64,000 bases of DNA from Glycomyces tenuis DSM 44171. GTDB taxonomy: Bacteria; Actinomycetota; Actinomycetes; Mycobacteriales; Micromonosporaceae. Location: the NCBI RefSeq assembly GCF_000427885.1, contig NZ_ATYW01000002.1:317532-381531 (forward strand). The letters are read 5' to 3'. This document shows, piece by piece, positions 36,386-45,331 of the stretch (its first letter is position 1; each line of letters begins with the position of its first letter). The translations under genes and the position numbers were made by a program. The notes beneath the pieces are model-generated. The model was not told the DNA's origin. It saw nothing but the letters and a program-made list of their open reading frames with translations, and ran no database searches.

Positions 36386-36814
36386 TCAGTACCCGTCCGG
36401 CATGTCGGTCAGCTCCGAGTCGAGGTCCTCGACGCATTCCTGGAGGTCTCCCGAGTGGCCCTCCTCCTTGCACTTGTCGTCGACGGCGTCGAAGACCAGC
36501 ACGTACATGAGGACCGCCACCGCCAGGGCGAGCACGCCGAGGATGATGCCGGTGAGCGACATGCCCCTGCCCGCGTGCCGCTTGCGGCCGGTCACCAGGC
36601 CGACGATGCCGAAGATGATCGCGATGACGCCGAGCGCGAACGAGATGAGGTTGACGACGGGAATGAACGCCAGGACCAGGGCGATGATGCCCAGGACGAG
36701 GGCGGTGACCGCGAAACCGTTGCCGCGTTTCGGCTCGTGTTCGTGTCCCGGTTCGCGCGAGTACTCGCGTCCTGGCTCTCGTCCGGGTTCGTCGGGATCG
36801 GGCGTATAGGCCAT
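36386..36814 (-). CDS. DUF4190-type small membrane protein
   Basis: 142 residues from ATG 36814, with GGGAG upstream. An acidic N-terminus of ~30 residues with DPDEPGREPGREYSREPGHE-like charged repeats is followed by three or four hydrophobic segments (FAVTALVLGIIALVLAFIPV, ISFALGVIAIIFGIVGLVTG, MSLTGIILGVLALAVAVLMYV). G-x-A-x-GR between helices matches the DUF4190 pattern. A short acidic tail with two Cys is extracellular. Function unknown. Confidence 0.85.
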   Translation of the reverse strand: MAYTPDPDEPGREPGREYSREPGHEHEPKRGNGFAVTALVLGIIALVLAFIPVVNLISFALGVIAIIFGIVGLVTGRKRHAGRGMSLTGIILGVLALAVAVLMYVLVFDAVDDKCKEEGHSGDLQECVEDLDSELTDMPDGY

Positions 36815-36914
36815 GCGGACTCCCTGGCTCGGGTCGTGAGCTGCGGTCGGACCTGCGTGAGTCTATGGCACGCACACGGCCCCACGTGCCGTTTTCACCG
36901 CAAGAGGGCCGCGC

Positions 36915-38375
36915 TCACCGATCCAGGCCGAGGTCGCGCCGGGGGTCGCCGACCATGGTCGCGGGGTCGACGATGCGGTCGAAGTCGGCCTCGTCCACGC
37001 CGAGCGCCACCGCGGCCTCCCGCAGCGTCGTGCCCTCGGCGTCGGCCTTGTGCGCGATCTCGGAGGCCCTGTCGTAGCCGATGTGCGGGCTCAGCGCGGT
37101 CACGAGCATCAGGGACCGTCCCACGTGGCCCGACACGCCGTCCTCGTCGAGCTCGGTGCCCTCGACGCTGTAGACCCTGAATTTCTCGCAGGCGTCGGCG
37201 AGGATCCGCGCCGAGTGGAGGACGTTGTCGACGACGATCGGGCGCATCGTGTTGAGTTCGAAGTTGCCCTGCGACCCGGCCGCGGCGACGATCGCGTCCT
37301 CGCCGATCACCTGGTGGCAGACCATCAGCATCGCCTCCTGCTGGGCCGGGTTGACCTTGCCGGGCATGATCGAGGAGCCCGGCTCGTTGGCCGGCAGCCG
37401 CAGCTCGTGCAGGCCCGAGCGCGGCCCCGAGGCCAGCCAGCGCATGTCGCCCGCGATCTTCATCAGCGCCACCGCCGCGCCGCGCAGCCCGGCCGAGACG
37501 GCGACCATGCCGTCGAGCGAGCCCTGCGCGGCGAACTTGTTCGGCGCGGTCCGGAGCGGCAGCCCGGTCAACTGGGCGAGCCGGGCCGCGATCACCTCCC
37601 CGAAGCCCTCGTGGGCGCCCAGGCCGGTGCCGACGGCGGTGCCGCCCGCGGCGAGCTCGCCGATCCCCTCGAGCGAGCGCTCGAGCCTGGCGCCGGCGTC
37701 GCGCAGCTGCGTGGCCCAGCCCGACCACTCCTGGCCGACCGTCAGCGGCGTCGCGTCCTGGAGGTGCGTGCGGCCGATCTTGACGACGTCGACCCACTGC
37801 ACCGCCTTCGCCCAGATCGCGTCGGCGAGGGCCTCGAGCTGTGGCAGCGTCTGGTCGCGGACGGCCAGGAGCGTCGCGATGTGCATCGCGGTGGGGAAGC
37901 CGTCGTTCGAGGACTGCCCCATGTTCACGTGGTCGTTCGGGTGGACGAGCCGCTTGGCCCCCAGCTCGCCGCCCAGGAGTTGGCTGGCGCGGTTGGCGAT
38001 CACCTCGTTGACGTTCATGTTCGAGTGCGTCCCCGAGCCGCTCTGCCAGACGTAGAGCGGGAACTCCTCGTCGAGCGAGCCGTCGACGACCTCGTCGGCG
38101 GCCGCGACGATCGCCGCCGCCAGCGCCGGGTCGAGCCGCCCGGCCTCGGTGTTCACGAGCGCCGCGGCCTTCTTGACGTGGCCGTAGGCGCGGTAGACCG
38201 CCGTCGGCATGCGGTCCTCGCCGATCGAGCAGTGGATCAGCGACCGCTGCGTCTGGGCGCCCCAGTAATGCTCGGCCGGCACTTCGATCGTGCCCATCGA
38301 GTCGCTCTCGACGCGTACGCCGCTCGCGCCGGTGCCGATCGGCATCGAACGCAGTTCGGGCTGCTCGGACTCCAT
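36915..38375 (-). CDS. fumC: Fumarate hydratase class II
   Basis: 486 residues from ATG 38375, with GGAGGTG upstream; longer in-frame starts lie in non-coding DNA. It interconverts fumarate and L-malate in the TCA cycle and is iron-independent. Signatures are EVPAEHYWGAQTQRS, SGSGTHSNMNVNEVIANRA, HPNDHVNMGQSSND, the catalytic region KIGRTHLQDATPLTVGQE, and the superfamily signature GSSIMPGKVNPAQ. The ~20-residue N-terminal extension before VRVESDSMG is not typical and may mean that translation starts later. Length is otherwise normal. A single gene. Confidence 0.95.
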   Translation of the reverse strand: MESEQPELRSMPIGTGASGVRVESDSMGTIEVPAEHYWGAQTQRSLIHCSIGEDRMPTAVYRAYGHVKKAAALVNTEAGRLDPALAAAIVAAADEVVDGSLDEEFPLYVWQSGSGTHSNMNVNEVIANRASQLLGGELGAKRLVHPNDHVNMGQSSNDGFPTAMHIATLLAVRDQTLPQLEALADAIWAKAVQWVDVVKIGRTHLQDATPLTVGQEWSGWATQLRDAGARLERSLEGIGELAAGGTAVGTGLGAHEGFGEVIAARLAQLTGLPLRTAPNKFAAQGSLDGMVAVSAGLRGAAVALMKIAGDMRWLASGPRSGLHELRLPANEPGSSIMPGKVNPAQQEAMLMVCHQVIGEDAIVAAAGSQGNFELNTMRPIVVDNVLHSARILADACEKFRVYSVEGTELDEDGVSGHVGRSLMLVTALSPHIGYDRASEIAHKADAEGTTLREAAVALGVDEADFDRIVDPATMVGDPRRDLGLDR

Positions 38376-38529
38376 CACGCCACCTCCGGCCGGTAGACCG
38401 CTCGCCGTGTCGCTTCGCGGGCGCCCCGTCAGGGGCGTTCGCCGCGCTCCCGATCGTATCCCGGCCGGAGCGCACCGGTGCCGTCCACGGCTTTCGCGGC
38501 CTCGAAACGGCCGAGGCCGGGGCACCCGC

Positions 38530-39012
38530 TCAGGCGGGGCCGTTCTCGTAGGCGTCCTTGAGGCCCTGGAGGTCGATCTTCTTCATCTTGTACATGGCCT
38601 GCGTGGCGCGCACGGCGGCCTCCCTGTCGGCGCCGCCGACGTACCGGTCGGCCTCGGAGGGCCAGATCTGCCAGTTGATCCCCCACTTGTCGGCGATCCA
38701 GCCGCACTCGATCTCCTTGCCGCCGTTCGCGAGGATCGCCTCCCACAGGCGGTCGACCTCGTCCTGGCCGTCGCAGTTGACCAGCAGCGACATCGCGTGG
38801 TCGTGCTTGGCCGAGTCGTCGCCGTTGATGGCGGTGAACGACTGCCCGGCGAGCTCGAAGTTCACGACCATCGCCTTGCCGGGCGTGCCGTGGGCGTCCT
38901 CGAGGTACGGGACGGTGCCGGTGACCTTGGCGTCTGGGAAGAGGGAGACGTAGAACTCGACGGCCTCCTCACCGTCGCCGTCGTACCAGATGTTGGTGAC
39001 GATCTTCTGCAT
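38530..39012 (-). CDS. PhnB-like VOC-superfamily protein
   Basis: 160 residues from ATG 39012, with AAGGAC upstream. It matches the PhnB/3-demethylubiquinone-methyltransferase-like branch of the glyoxalase fold: NIWYDGDGEEAVEFYVSLFPDA, GKAMVVNFELAGQSFTAINGD, SLLVNCDGQDEVDRLWEAI, GWIADKWGINWQIWP. The paired beta-alpha-beta3 modules usually bind a metal, but the substrate of this branch is unknown, and the methyltransferase label is historical. A C-terminal ~35-residue helix is family-typical. Confidence 0.88.
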   Translation of the reverse strand: MQKIVTNIWYDGDGEEAVEFYVSLFPDAKVTGTVPYLEDAHGTPGKAMVVNFELAGQSFTAINGDDSAKHDHAMSLLVNCDGQDEVDRLWEAILANGGKEIECGWIADKWGINWQIWPSEADRYVGGADREAAVRATQAMYKMKKIDLQGLKDAYENGPA

Positions 39013-39496
39013 GGTGTCGTCCTTCCGAGCCGATTCGACGCTGTGCGTTCCAGCGATTCGATTGCATCAGTCGAGACGAGGCGGCGGACGCGAATTCATC
39101 GTTTCCGCGCTGCCGGGGCCGGATTTCTCCGCACGCGCACGGACCGGTCCGGAGAAGGCCCTGGCCGCTCCGAGACGGGGAGGCGGAGCGGCCGGCGACG
39201 GCACCCGCCGACTCCGGTTTCCCGGGCAGTCCGCTGGATGCCCGCCTCGTAGAGCCTGCCGCAGGCGGTGGTGAGGAGGCCGCGGGACTGCTCCTTCGCG
39301 TCGGCGTCGCCGAGTGTCCCGCTCGAATCGCGGCAGCGCGGCTTGAACCGTTTCACCGCCGCCTCGGCGCACGCCGCCTGAGCGGCGCCCCGGCCCGGCT
39401 CGGACCGGTCGCTCGGAAGACACGCCTGTGACGCGCGGGCGAAAGCGATGCACTGTGGAGGACGCCGCCTCGCGGCGCGCTGAGCCGCGACATCTC
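39013..39496. other. Long intergenic stretch with no supported gene
   Basis: About 480 bases upstream of the GH26 promoter. A reverse-strand frame (roughly 39230-39440) reads like part of a Cys/Ala/Arg-rich small protein (AQAACAEAAVKRFKPRC), which might be a decayed gene, but there is no RBS or homology and its start would lie in the GH26 promoter. TGAACCGTTTCA at 39344-39355 looks half-like a LacI-family site. Confidence 0.35.
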
Positions 39497-39526
39497 TTGA
39501 CATCGATATGTTCCTATGTTTATTAT
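39497..39526 (+). promoter_or_regulatory. Near-consensus promoter for the GH26 gene
   Basis: TTGACA (39497-39502) and TATTAT (39521-39526) are separated by 18 bases in an AT-rich patch, a strong housekeeping-sigma promoter by actinomycete standards. Transcription would begin near 39533, giving a leader of about 155 bases before the GTG. Confidence 0.7.
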
Positions 39527-39688
39527 GGACGTCGCTTAACCGATTCAGTTCTCGGTTCCCCACCTCGGAACGAGGCGAACCGCCGGAGGCGGCGGCCGCA
39601 TGGGCCGCGAGCCCGCCGTCCGATGACTCGCAGTCGATCACTCGAGCCCCGCCGGCACCACCGCACCGACCCCTCGAAGGAGACGCAA

Positions 39689-41692
39689 GTGCCTTTCTCT
39701 TCCGCCCGCGCGCCCAGGCGCGCGGTCATCGCCATGGGCGCCGCCGTCGTCGCGGCCTCGAGCGCACCGCTCGCGGCCGAGGCGCACGGGAACCGCCCCA
39801 CGCCGGTCCGCATCGTCGACGACAAGGCGACCCGCGACACCCGCGCGCTCTTCCAATACCTGCTCGAGACGCAGGGCCAGGGCATCATGTTCGGCCACCA
39901 GCACGACCTCTCCCACGGCTTCACCTTCGAGACCCCCGACGGCGAGTCGTCCGACACCGTGGCCACGGTCGGCGACTACCCCGCCGTCTTCGGCTGGGAC
40001 ACGCTCATCCTCCAAGGCTATGAGAAGCCCGGCGTGAACGGCGGCACCGAAGCCGAGAACATCGAGGCCCTCAGCTGGGCCTTCGAACAAGGCGACGCGC
40101 GCGGCGGGATCAACATCCTGAGCGCGCACCTGCCCAACTTCGTCACCGGGGGGAACTTCTGGGACACCGAGGGGCGCGTGGTCGGCCAGATCCTCCCCGG
40201 CGGCGCGAAGCACGAGGACTTCAACGCCTTCCTCGACCGCATCGCCGCGGCCGCCAAGGGCGCCGAGCGTCCCGACGGCACCGCGATCCCGGTGATCTTC
40301 CGGCCCTTCCACGAGAACAACGGCGGCTGGTTCTGGTGGGGCGCCGGCCACACCACCTCGTCCGAGTTCATCGAGATCTTCCGCTACACCGTCGAGTACC
40401 TGCGCGACACCAAGCGGGTCCGCAACCTGCTCTACGCCTACTCGCCGAACTCGAGCTTCGGCGGCGACCCGGCCGTCTACCTCAAGACCTACCCCGGCGA
40501 CCAGTTCGTCGACATCCTCGGCTACGACTCCTACGACAACTCCGCCGGCTCGCCAGAATGGCTCGACGGACTGGTCGAGGACCTCGCCATGGTCGTCGAA
40601 CTCGCCGCCGAGCGCGGCAAGGTCCCCGCCTTCACCGAGTTCGGCGAGTCCGGCGAGGAGGGCCGCAACCTCCAGTGGTTCACCGACGTGCTGGGCGCCC
40701 TCAAGGCCGACCCGACCGCGAGCCGCGTCTCCCACATGCTCACCTGGGCCAACTTCGGCGGCGACACCCGCGCCTACGTCCCCTACCCGGGGCACGCCAT
40801 GGAACCGGACTTCGTCGAGTTCGGCGAGGACCCGTACTCCCTGTTCGTCTCCGACCTCGAAGGCGTCTACGACGCCCGGACCCGCGCGGTCCGCAGCGAG
40901 CCGTTCATGCACCTGGTGACCCCCACCGACCGGCAGCGCGTGGCGGAGACCGAGACCACCGTCAGGGTGCGGCTCACCTCGGCGCACGCCCGGAAGATCA
41001 CCTGCACAGTGGAGGACGGCCCGCCGATGGAGCTGTGCCGCGACGAGGACGGCTTCCACTCCGGCGCCTGGGAGATCGATCCGTCCTGGCTGGACGGCAA
41101 CCGCTCGGTCACCCTCACCGTGAACGCCGAGGTCCGCGGCCAGACGCTCACCGACACGGCCCTGGTGCTCCTCGGCGAGGCCGAGCCGCTCCCGCCCGGC
41201 TGGATCGACGACTTCGAGGGCTACTACGGCGACAACGTGACCCTGAGCGAGTCCTACAGCCACGTCAACGCCAACACCACCACGCTCTCGACCGAGCACA
41301 AGGCCTCCGGCGCCTACGGCCTGGCCTACGCCTACGACTTCACCAGCGCCGGCTACACTGGCATCGGCAAGTCGGCCGGCCCGGACTGGACCGCCTTCAC
41401 CAGCCTGCGGCTGTGGATGCGAGGCGACGGCTCCTCGAACGGCGCGACCTTCCAGATCGTGGCCGACGGCGCCTACTTCGAGTACAACGTGTCGCTGTCC
41501 GACACGGCCGGGAAGGAGGTCATCGCGCCGTTCAGCGAGTTCAGGCCCGCGCCGTGGGACACCGGCCACGCGGACGAACTGCTCGATGCCGCCCACCTCG
41601 CCAAGGTGACGGCGTTCAACCTCTACCTCGGCCACGGCACCGACGCCCAGACCACCGGAGTCGTCCACTTCGACGACATCCGCGCCGATTAG
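39689..41692 (+). CDS. Secreted GH26 beta-mannanase with C-terminal carbohydrate-binding-like domain
   Basis: 667 residues from GTG 39689, with AAGGAG upstream. An N-terminal signal (RAPRRAVIAMGAAVVAASSAPLAAEA) with Arg-Arg may use the Tat route. Residues ~45-400 form the GH26 barrel: GIMFGHQHDLSHGF, VIFRPFHENNGGWFWWG with the acid/base Glu, and FTEFGESG with the nucleophile Glu. An Ig-like segment follows (DRQRVAETETTVRVRLTSAH to VLLGEAE). The last ~160 residues (WIDDFEGYYGDN, GAYGLAYAYDF, LRLWMRGDGSSNGATFQIV, FDDIRAD) form a jelly-roll CBM similar to CBM11 or CBM27-type domains. It should cut beta-mannan outside the cell. Confidence 0.92.
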   Translation: MPFSSARAPRRAVIAMGAAVVAASSAPLAAEAHGNRPTPVRIVDDKATRDTRALFQYLLETQGQGIMFGHQHDLSHGFTFETPDGESSDTVATVGDYPAVFGWDTLILQGYEKPGVNGGTEAENIEALSWAFEQGDARGGINILSAHLPNFVTGGNFWDTEGRVVGQILPGGAKHEDFNAFLDRIAAAAKGAERPDGTAIPVIFRPFHENNGGWFWWGAGHTTSSEFIEIFRYTVEYLRDTKRVRNLLYAYSPNSSFGGDPAVYLKTYPGDQFVDILGYDSYDNSAGSPEWLDGLVEDLAMVVELAAERGKVPAFTEFGESGEEGRNLQWFTDVLGALKADPTASRVSHMLTWANFGGDTRAYVPYPGHAMEPDFVEFGEDPYSLFVSDLEGVYDARTRAVRSEPFMHLVTPTDRQRVAETETTVRVRLTSAHARKITCTVEDGPPMELCRDEDGFHSGAWEIDPSWLDGNRSVTLTVNAEVRGQTLTDTALVLLGEAEPLPPGWIDDFEGYYGDNVTLSESYSHVNANTTTLSTEHKASGAYGLAYAYDFTSAGYTGIGKSAGPDWTAFTSLRLWMRGDGSSNGATFQIVADGAYFEYNVSLSDTAGKEVIAPFSEFRPAPWDTGHADELLDAAHLAKVTAFNLYLGHGTDAQTTGVVHFDDIRAD

Positions 41693-41806
41693 CGGGCCGG
41701 GGACGCGCCGCCGAGATCCGACGGGAAATCGGATACATGTCGTAATGTCATGAACGCTCGGCATGTCCCCGCCGCCGCGGGGGTCATCGATCCCGGCCGA
41801 GCAACA

Positions 41807-41843
41807 CGAAAGCCGTTGTCTCAAAGTGAGACAACGGCTTTCG
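41807..41843 (-). terminator. Hairpin downstream of tRNA-Asn
   Basis: A perfect 17-bp stem (CGAAAGCCGTTGTCTCA and complement) with a 3-base loop, lying 9 bases beyond the tRNA 3' end on the reverse strand. The following run has only scattered T. It may also stop read-through from the GH26 gene. Confidence 0.7.
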
Positions 41844-41851
41844 TCGTTCAG

Positions 41852-41924
41852 CTCCCCGAGATGGACTCGAACCATCAACCCTTCGATTAACAGTCGAATG
41901 CTCTGCCAATTGAGCTATCGGGGA
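41852..41924 (-). tRNA. tRNA-Asn (anticodon GTT)
   Basis: The reverse strand folds into a full cloverleaf of 73 bases: acceptor TCCCCGA with TCGGGGA, D-arm GCTC/GAGC, anticodon arm TTCGA-CTGTTAA-TCGAA, T-arm ATGGT-TCGAGTC with its partner strand, discriminator G. CCA is not encoded. The 41925-42241 flank upstream on this strand shows no protein gene. Confidence 0.96.
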
Positions 41925-42241
41925 AGGGGGCCTGCCGCGGTTGACACCGCGCGAACCGGATACGAGCGTACAGGATCGGCGCGTCCTCATGCCACGGGGG
42001 GCGGTGTGGTCTGCGTCCACCTCCCCGGCCCGCTCCCGGCCGCCGTTCGAACGCCGCCCCCCTGTGCCGAGCGTTACAAAACAGCTGCTCTGGCCTCGGT
42101 CGCGTTTCCGTCATGGACCGCCAGGGCATCCCCGCATGAGGCAGAATGACCGCTATAACGCGACAGCGCTAAGTGACGGCTCGTGGACTCGCCGAGGCGC
42201 ACGGAAATACGGCCCGCGAGTCCACCGAGAGGGAGGCAACC
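41925..42241. other. Intergenic region between tRNA-Asn and the YtxH-like gene
   Basis: About 317 bases without a supported protein frame. It holds the promoter of tRNA-Asn on the reverse strand and of the YtxH-like gene on the forward strand. TATAAC at 42154-42159 is a reasonable -10 for the latter, but no -35 match is seen at the right distance. Confidence 0.4.
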
Positions 42242-42574
42242 ATGCGCAAGTGGTATTTCATAGCCGGACTGGGGATCGGCTACATCCTGGGTGCCAAGGC
42301 AGGGAGGGAGCGCTACGAGCAGATCCTGGGCTGGACCAGGGAGGTCACCGGCAACGACAAGGTCCAGAACGTGGCGAGCACCGTCCGCGACCAGGCCGGC
42401 AAGGCCGCCAACGCCGCTCAGGACAAGATCAAGGGCACCAAGTTCGGCGACATCGTCGAAGGGTTCACCTCGAGCGGCGACGAGCCGCCCAAGGCCGAGC
42501 CCTGGGACTCGGCCGGCGTCACCACGCCGGCGCGCGGCAACCGTGAGATCCGGGAGGACGCTCCGGGGTTCTGA
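42242..42574 (+). CDS. YtxH-like small membrane protein
   Basis: 110 residues from ATG 42242, with GGGAGG upstream. One short membrane helix with Gly spacing (WYFIAGLGIGYILGAKAGRERYEQI) is followed by an amphipathic helical tail rich in Ala, Lys and Asp (VASTVRDQAGKAANAAQDKIKG) and a disordered C-terminus. This GxxxGxxxGxxxGRERY layout is standard for actinobacterial YtxH-type stress proteins. Precise function is unknown; YtxH in Bacillus is a general stress protein. Confidence 0.85.
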   Translation: MRKWYFIAGLGIGYILGAKAGRERYEQILGWTREVTGNDKVQNVASTVRDQAGKAANAAQDKIKGTKFGDIVEGFTSSGDEPPKAEPWDSAGVTTPARGNREIREDAPGF

Positions 42575-42632
42575 CCCGCGCGACGAGCGGCGGGCGAGGC
42601 ATCGGCCCCGCCCGCCGCTCGTCGTCTCGGCC

Positions 42633-45116
42633 TCAGCCCCGCTTCACCGGCGCGCTGAGCCGCAGGTCGCCGACGGAGCGGCCCGCTTCGACCGTCCACG
42701 TCCCCGGCACGGTCCGCCAGCCGCGCGCGGCCTCGTCCCACACCTGGAACGAGCGCTCCTCGAGCCGCACCGCGACCTCGACGGTCTCGCCGGGCTCGGC
42801 GGCGACCGCCGCGAAGCCCGCGAGCCGGTGCGCCTCGATGCCGCCGGGCACGTCCGCGTCCGCCTCGGGGGCCAGGTAGACCTGGACGACCTCGCGTCCG
42901 GCGCGGCCGCCGCCGTTGCGGACCCGCACCCGGACCGTGTCGCCCTCGACGCTCAGGTCCTCGTAGTCCCATTCGGTGTAGGACAGGCCGTGCCCGAACC
43001 AGTACGCCGGCTCGGCGCCGCCGCGCCGCTCCCAGGCGCGGTAGCCGATGAAGACGCCCTCCTCGTAGTGCAGTTCGCCCGCCTCGTTCGGCTCCACGCG
43101 GGTGACCGGGGCGTCGGCGAGGGTCTTCGGCCACGTCGTGGGCAGCCGCCCGCCGGGCTCGGCGCCGAGCAGCACCTCGGCCAGGGCGTGGCCGCCCTCC
43201 TGCCCGGGGAACCAGGTCAGCAGGATCGCCGCGACGTCGTCCCGCCAGGGCATCTCGACCGGGGAGCCGGAGTTGACGACCACGACGGTGTTCGGGTTGG
43301 CCGCGGCGACGGCGGCGACCAGTTCGTCCTGGCGGCCCGGCAGGCGCAGGTCCTTCCGGTCCCAGCCCTCGGATTCGGTCAGGGCGGTGGTGGAGACGAC
43401 GACCACGGCCGCCTCGGCCTCGCGGGCGGCGGCGACGGCCTCGGCCAGGAGCAGGTCCTCGTCGGGGCGCGGCTCGGCGTGCATGAGGCCGAACATCACC
43501 GAGGGCGGGAAGCCCTCGGGGGAGGGGAGCGGCCGGAACGTCAGCCGCACCTCGATGGTCTGGCCCTGCTCGAGATGCGTGGTGCCGCGCGCGACGCCGG
43601 GTCCGAAGAAGGACTCGAACGGGTCGTCGGGGTTGACCGCGTAGTCGTCGTCGAACACGGTCCGGCCGTCGACGACGAGTTCGAGGCGCCCCGAGCCGCG
43701 GGTGCCGAAGGTGTGCTCGCCGGTGACGGTGGCGGTGTAGGTCCCTTCGAGGACGGCGTGGTCGAACTCGGCGTGGGTCATGCCGCCGGGGATGTAGCCC
43801 ATCCATTTGACCTGGCCGCTCGCCAGCGGTTCGGGCGCCGGCCCGCTCCCGTCGGCGGCCACGGGCCGCACCTTGAGCTCGAAACCGTTCCCCGCGTGCG
43901 TGATCTGCTCGTACAGGTCGACGCCCCGCCGGTAGTCGACGCGGTCGCCGAGGGCGGCCCGGAGCCCGTCGAGCGGGGAGGCGACCCGTTCGGGGAAGAC
44001 CGTGGCCGAGCCGCCGCCGAGGACGCGGGCCTCGGCCCCGGCGGGGCCGATGAGCGCGAGGCGGTGGACGACGTCGGCGGCGAGCGGCAGCATCGGCGCC
44101 TCGTCCCCGGCGGGGATGTCGTTCTTGACCAGGACGAAGGAGCGCCTGGCGATCTCGCGGAGGAACTCGCCGGCGTCCTCCGGTCCGGCGGCCGGTTCGG
44201 TGACGGCGGCCTCGACGCCGTCGAGCGCGCCGACGCGGGCGGCGAGTGTGAGCAGGCGCCGGACGGCGGCGTCGACGTCGGCCTCGGAGGCGCGCCCCTC
44301 GCGGACGGCCTCGGCCAGCGGCGGGCCGTAGACGGTGTCCGGGCCCGGCATGGCCAGGTCGAGGCCGGCTTCGACGTCCTCGACGGTGTGGCGGGCGGCG
44401 CTCCAGTCCGAGACGTTGAAGCCGTCGAAGCCGAACTCCTCGCGCAGGACGGCCATGAGCTCCTTGTGGGCGGTCATGGTGGCGCCGTTCACCGAGTTGT
44501 AGGCGGTCATGACCCCCCAGGGCCGCACGGACTCGGTGATCATCTCGAAGGGCCTGAGGTAGAGCTCGCGGAGGGTGCGCTCGTCGATGATGTTGTCGAC
44601 GGTGAAGCGGTCGGTCTCGGCGTCGTTGGCGACGTAGTGCTTCATGGTGGTGCCGACGCCGCCTTCCTGGACGCCGGCGACGTAGGCCCGCGCGATGAGC
44701 CCGGTCAGGTGGGGGTCTTCGCTGAACGCCTCGAAGTGCCTGCCGCCCAAGGGGGAGCGGTGGAGGTTGATGGTGGGCGCGAGGAGGACGTGGACGGCCT
44801 TGCGGCGGGCCTCGGCGGCGAGGAGGTGCCCGATGCGGCGCACGAGGGCGGGGTCCCAGGAGGCGGCTTGCGCGGTGGGGCTGGGCAGCGCCAGCGAAGG
44901 GTCGGCGACGGTCCAGAACCGGCCGCGGACGCCGATGGGGCCGTCGGAGAGGGTCATCGAGCGCAGGCCGATCTCGGGGATCTCGATGACGCGCCACATG
45001 TCGAGGCCGGAGAGCAGGGCGGTCTTGGTGTCGAGGTCGAGCTTCGCGAGCGCGGTCTCGACGGCGTCGTGGTAGTCGGGGCGGTCGTCGGGAATGGTCC
45101 ATTCGGCGTCGCTCAT
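42633..45116 (-). CDS. Beta-glucosidase-like GH3 enzyme with PA14 insert
   Basis: 827 residues from ATG 45116, with GGAAAGG upstream. GH3 N-domain: LSDGPIGVRG, APTINLHRSPLGGRHFEAFSEDP, TMKHYVANDAE, and the nucleophile Asp in GFDGFNVSDWSAARH. GH3 C-domain: IARRSFVLVKND, LIGPAGAEARVLGGGSATVFP. A PA14 module, usually a specificity lid, interrupts it (TYTATVTGEHTFGTRGSGRLELVVDG). The tail is a fibronectin-III-like domain (VRVRVRNGGGRAGREVVQVYLAP). There is no signal peptide, so it acts on imported oligosaccharides. It is divergent from a TetR regulator across a region with nested dyads, and it lies near the secreted GH26 enzyme, suggesting joint beta-glycan use. Confidence 0.94.
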   Translation of the reverse strand: MSDAEWTIPDDRPDYHDAVETALAKLDLDTKTALLSGLDMWRVIEIPEIGLRSMTLSDGPIGVRGRFWTVADPSLALPSPTAQAASWDPALVRRIGHLLAAEARRKAVHVLLAPTINLHRSPLGGRHFEAFSEDPHLTGLIARAYVAGVQEGGVGTTMKHYVANDAETDRFTVDNIIDERTLRELYLRPFEMITESVRPWGVMTAYNSVNGATMTAHKELMAVLREEFGFDGFNVSDWSAARHTVEDVEAGLDLAMPGPDTVYGPPLAEAVREGRASEADVDAAVRRLLTLAARVGALDGVEAAVTEPAAGPEDAGEFLREIARRSFVLVKNDIPAGDEAPMLPLAADVVHRLALIGPAGAEARVLGGGSATVFPERVASPLDGLRAALGDRVDYRRGVDLYEQITHAGNGFELKVRPVAADGSGPAPEPLASGQVKWMGYIPGGMTHAEFDHAVLEGTYTATVTGEHTFGTRGSGRLELVVDGRTVFDDDYAVNPDDPFESFFGPGVARGTTHLEQGQTIEVRLTFRPLPSPEGFPPSVMFGLMHAEPRPDEDLLLAEAVAAAREAEAAVVVVSTTALTESEGWDRKDLRLPGRQDELVAAVAAANPNTVVVVNSGSPVEMPWRDDVAAILLTWFPGQEGGHALAEVLLGAEPGGRLPTTWPKTLADAPVTRVEPNEAGELHYEEGVFIGYRAWERRGGAEPAYWFGHGLSYTEWDYEDLSVEGDTVRVRVRNGGGRAGREVVQVYLAPEADADVPGGIEAHRLAGFAAVAAEPGETVEVAVRLEERSFQVWDEAARGWRTVPGTWTVEAGRSVGDLRLSAPVKRG

Positions 45117-45244
45117 GCCGTTGCCTTTCCTGGTAGGTGCGAGTGTGGGCGCGGGTCGGTTGCCGGGGGCGGCCTGGCAGCGGGGTCGGTCGGTCCGCGG
45201 CGCCCTTCGTCGCCGCGTCCGGCCCGGCCCCGTGTGCGGCGTCG

Positions 45245-45297
45245 CTACAGACTCGTCGGTAGGTGATGTTACCGACTTGTTCTTAACTAGTCTGTAG
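45245..45297. promoter_or_regulatory. Nested inverted repeats between GH3 and TetR genes
   Basis: CTACAGACT (45245-45253) pairs with AGTCTGTAG (45289-45297), and inside it GTCGGTA (45255-45261) pairs with TACCGAC (45270-45276). Both are perfect. The location, in the divergent intergenic region, is where a TetR protein would control itself and the GH3 gene. Confidence 0.6.
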
Positions 45298-45331
45298 GGC
45301 AACGATCCCGCCTACCGTCTGCGAGCCGCCG

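Noticed and set aside
39096-39641. 181-codon reverse frame before the GH26 gene
   Set aside because: Its start lies in the GH26 promoter region and it has no RBS or homology. A decayed gene remains possible.
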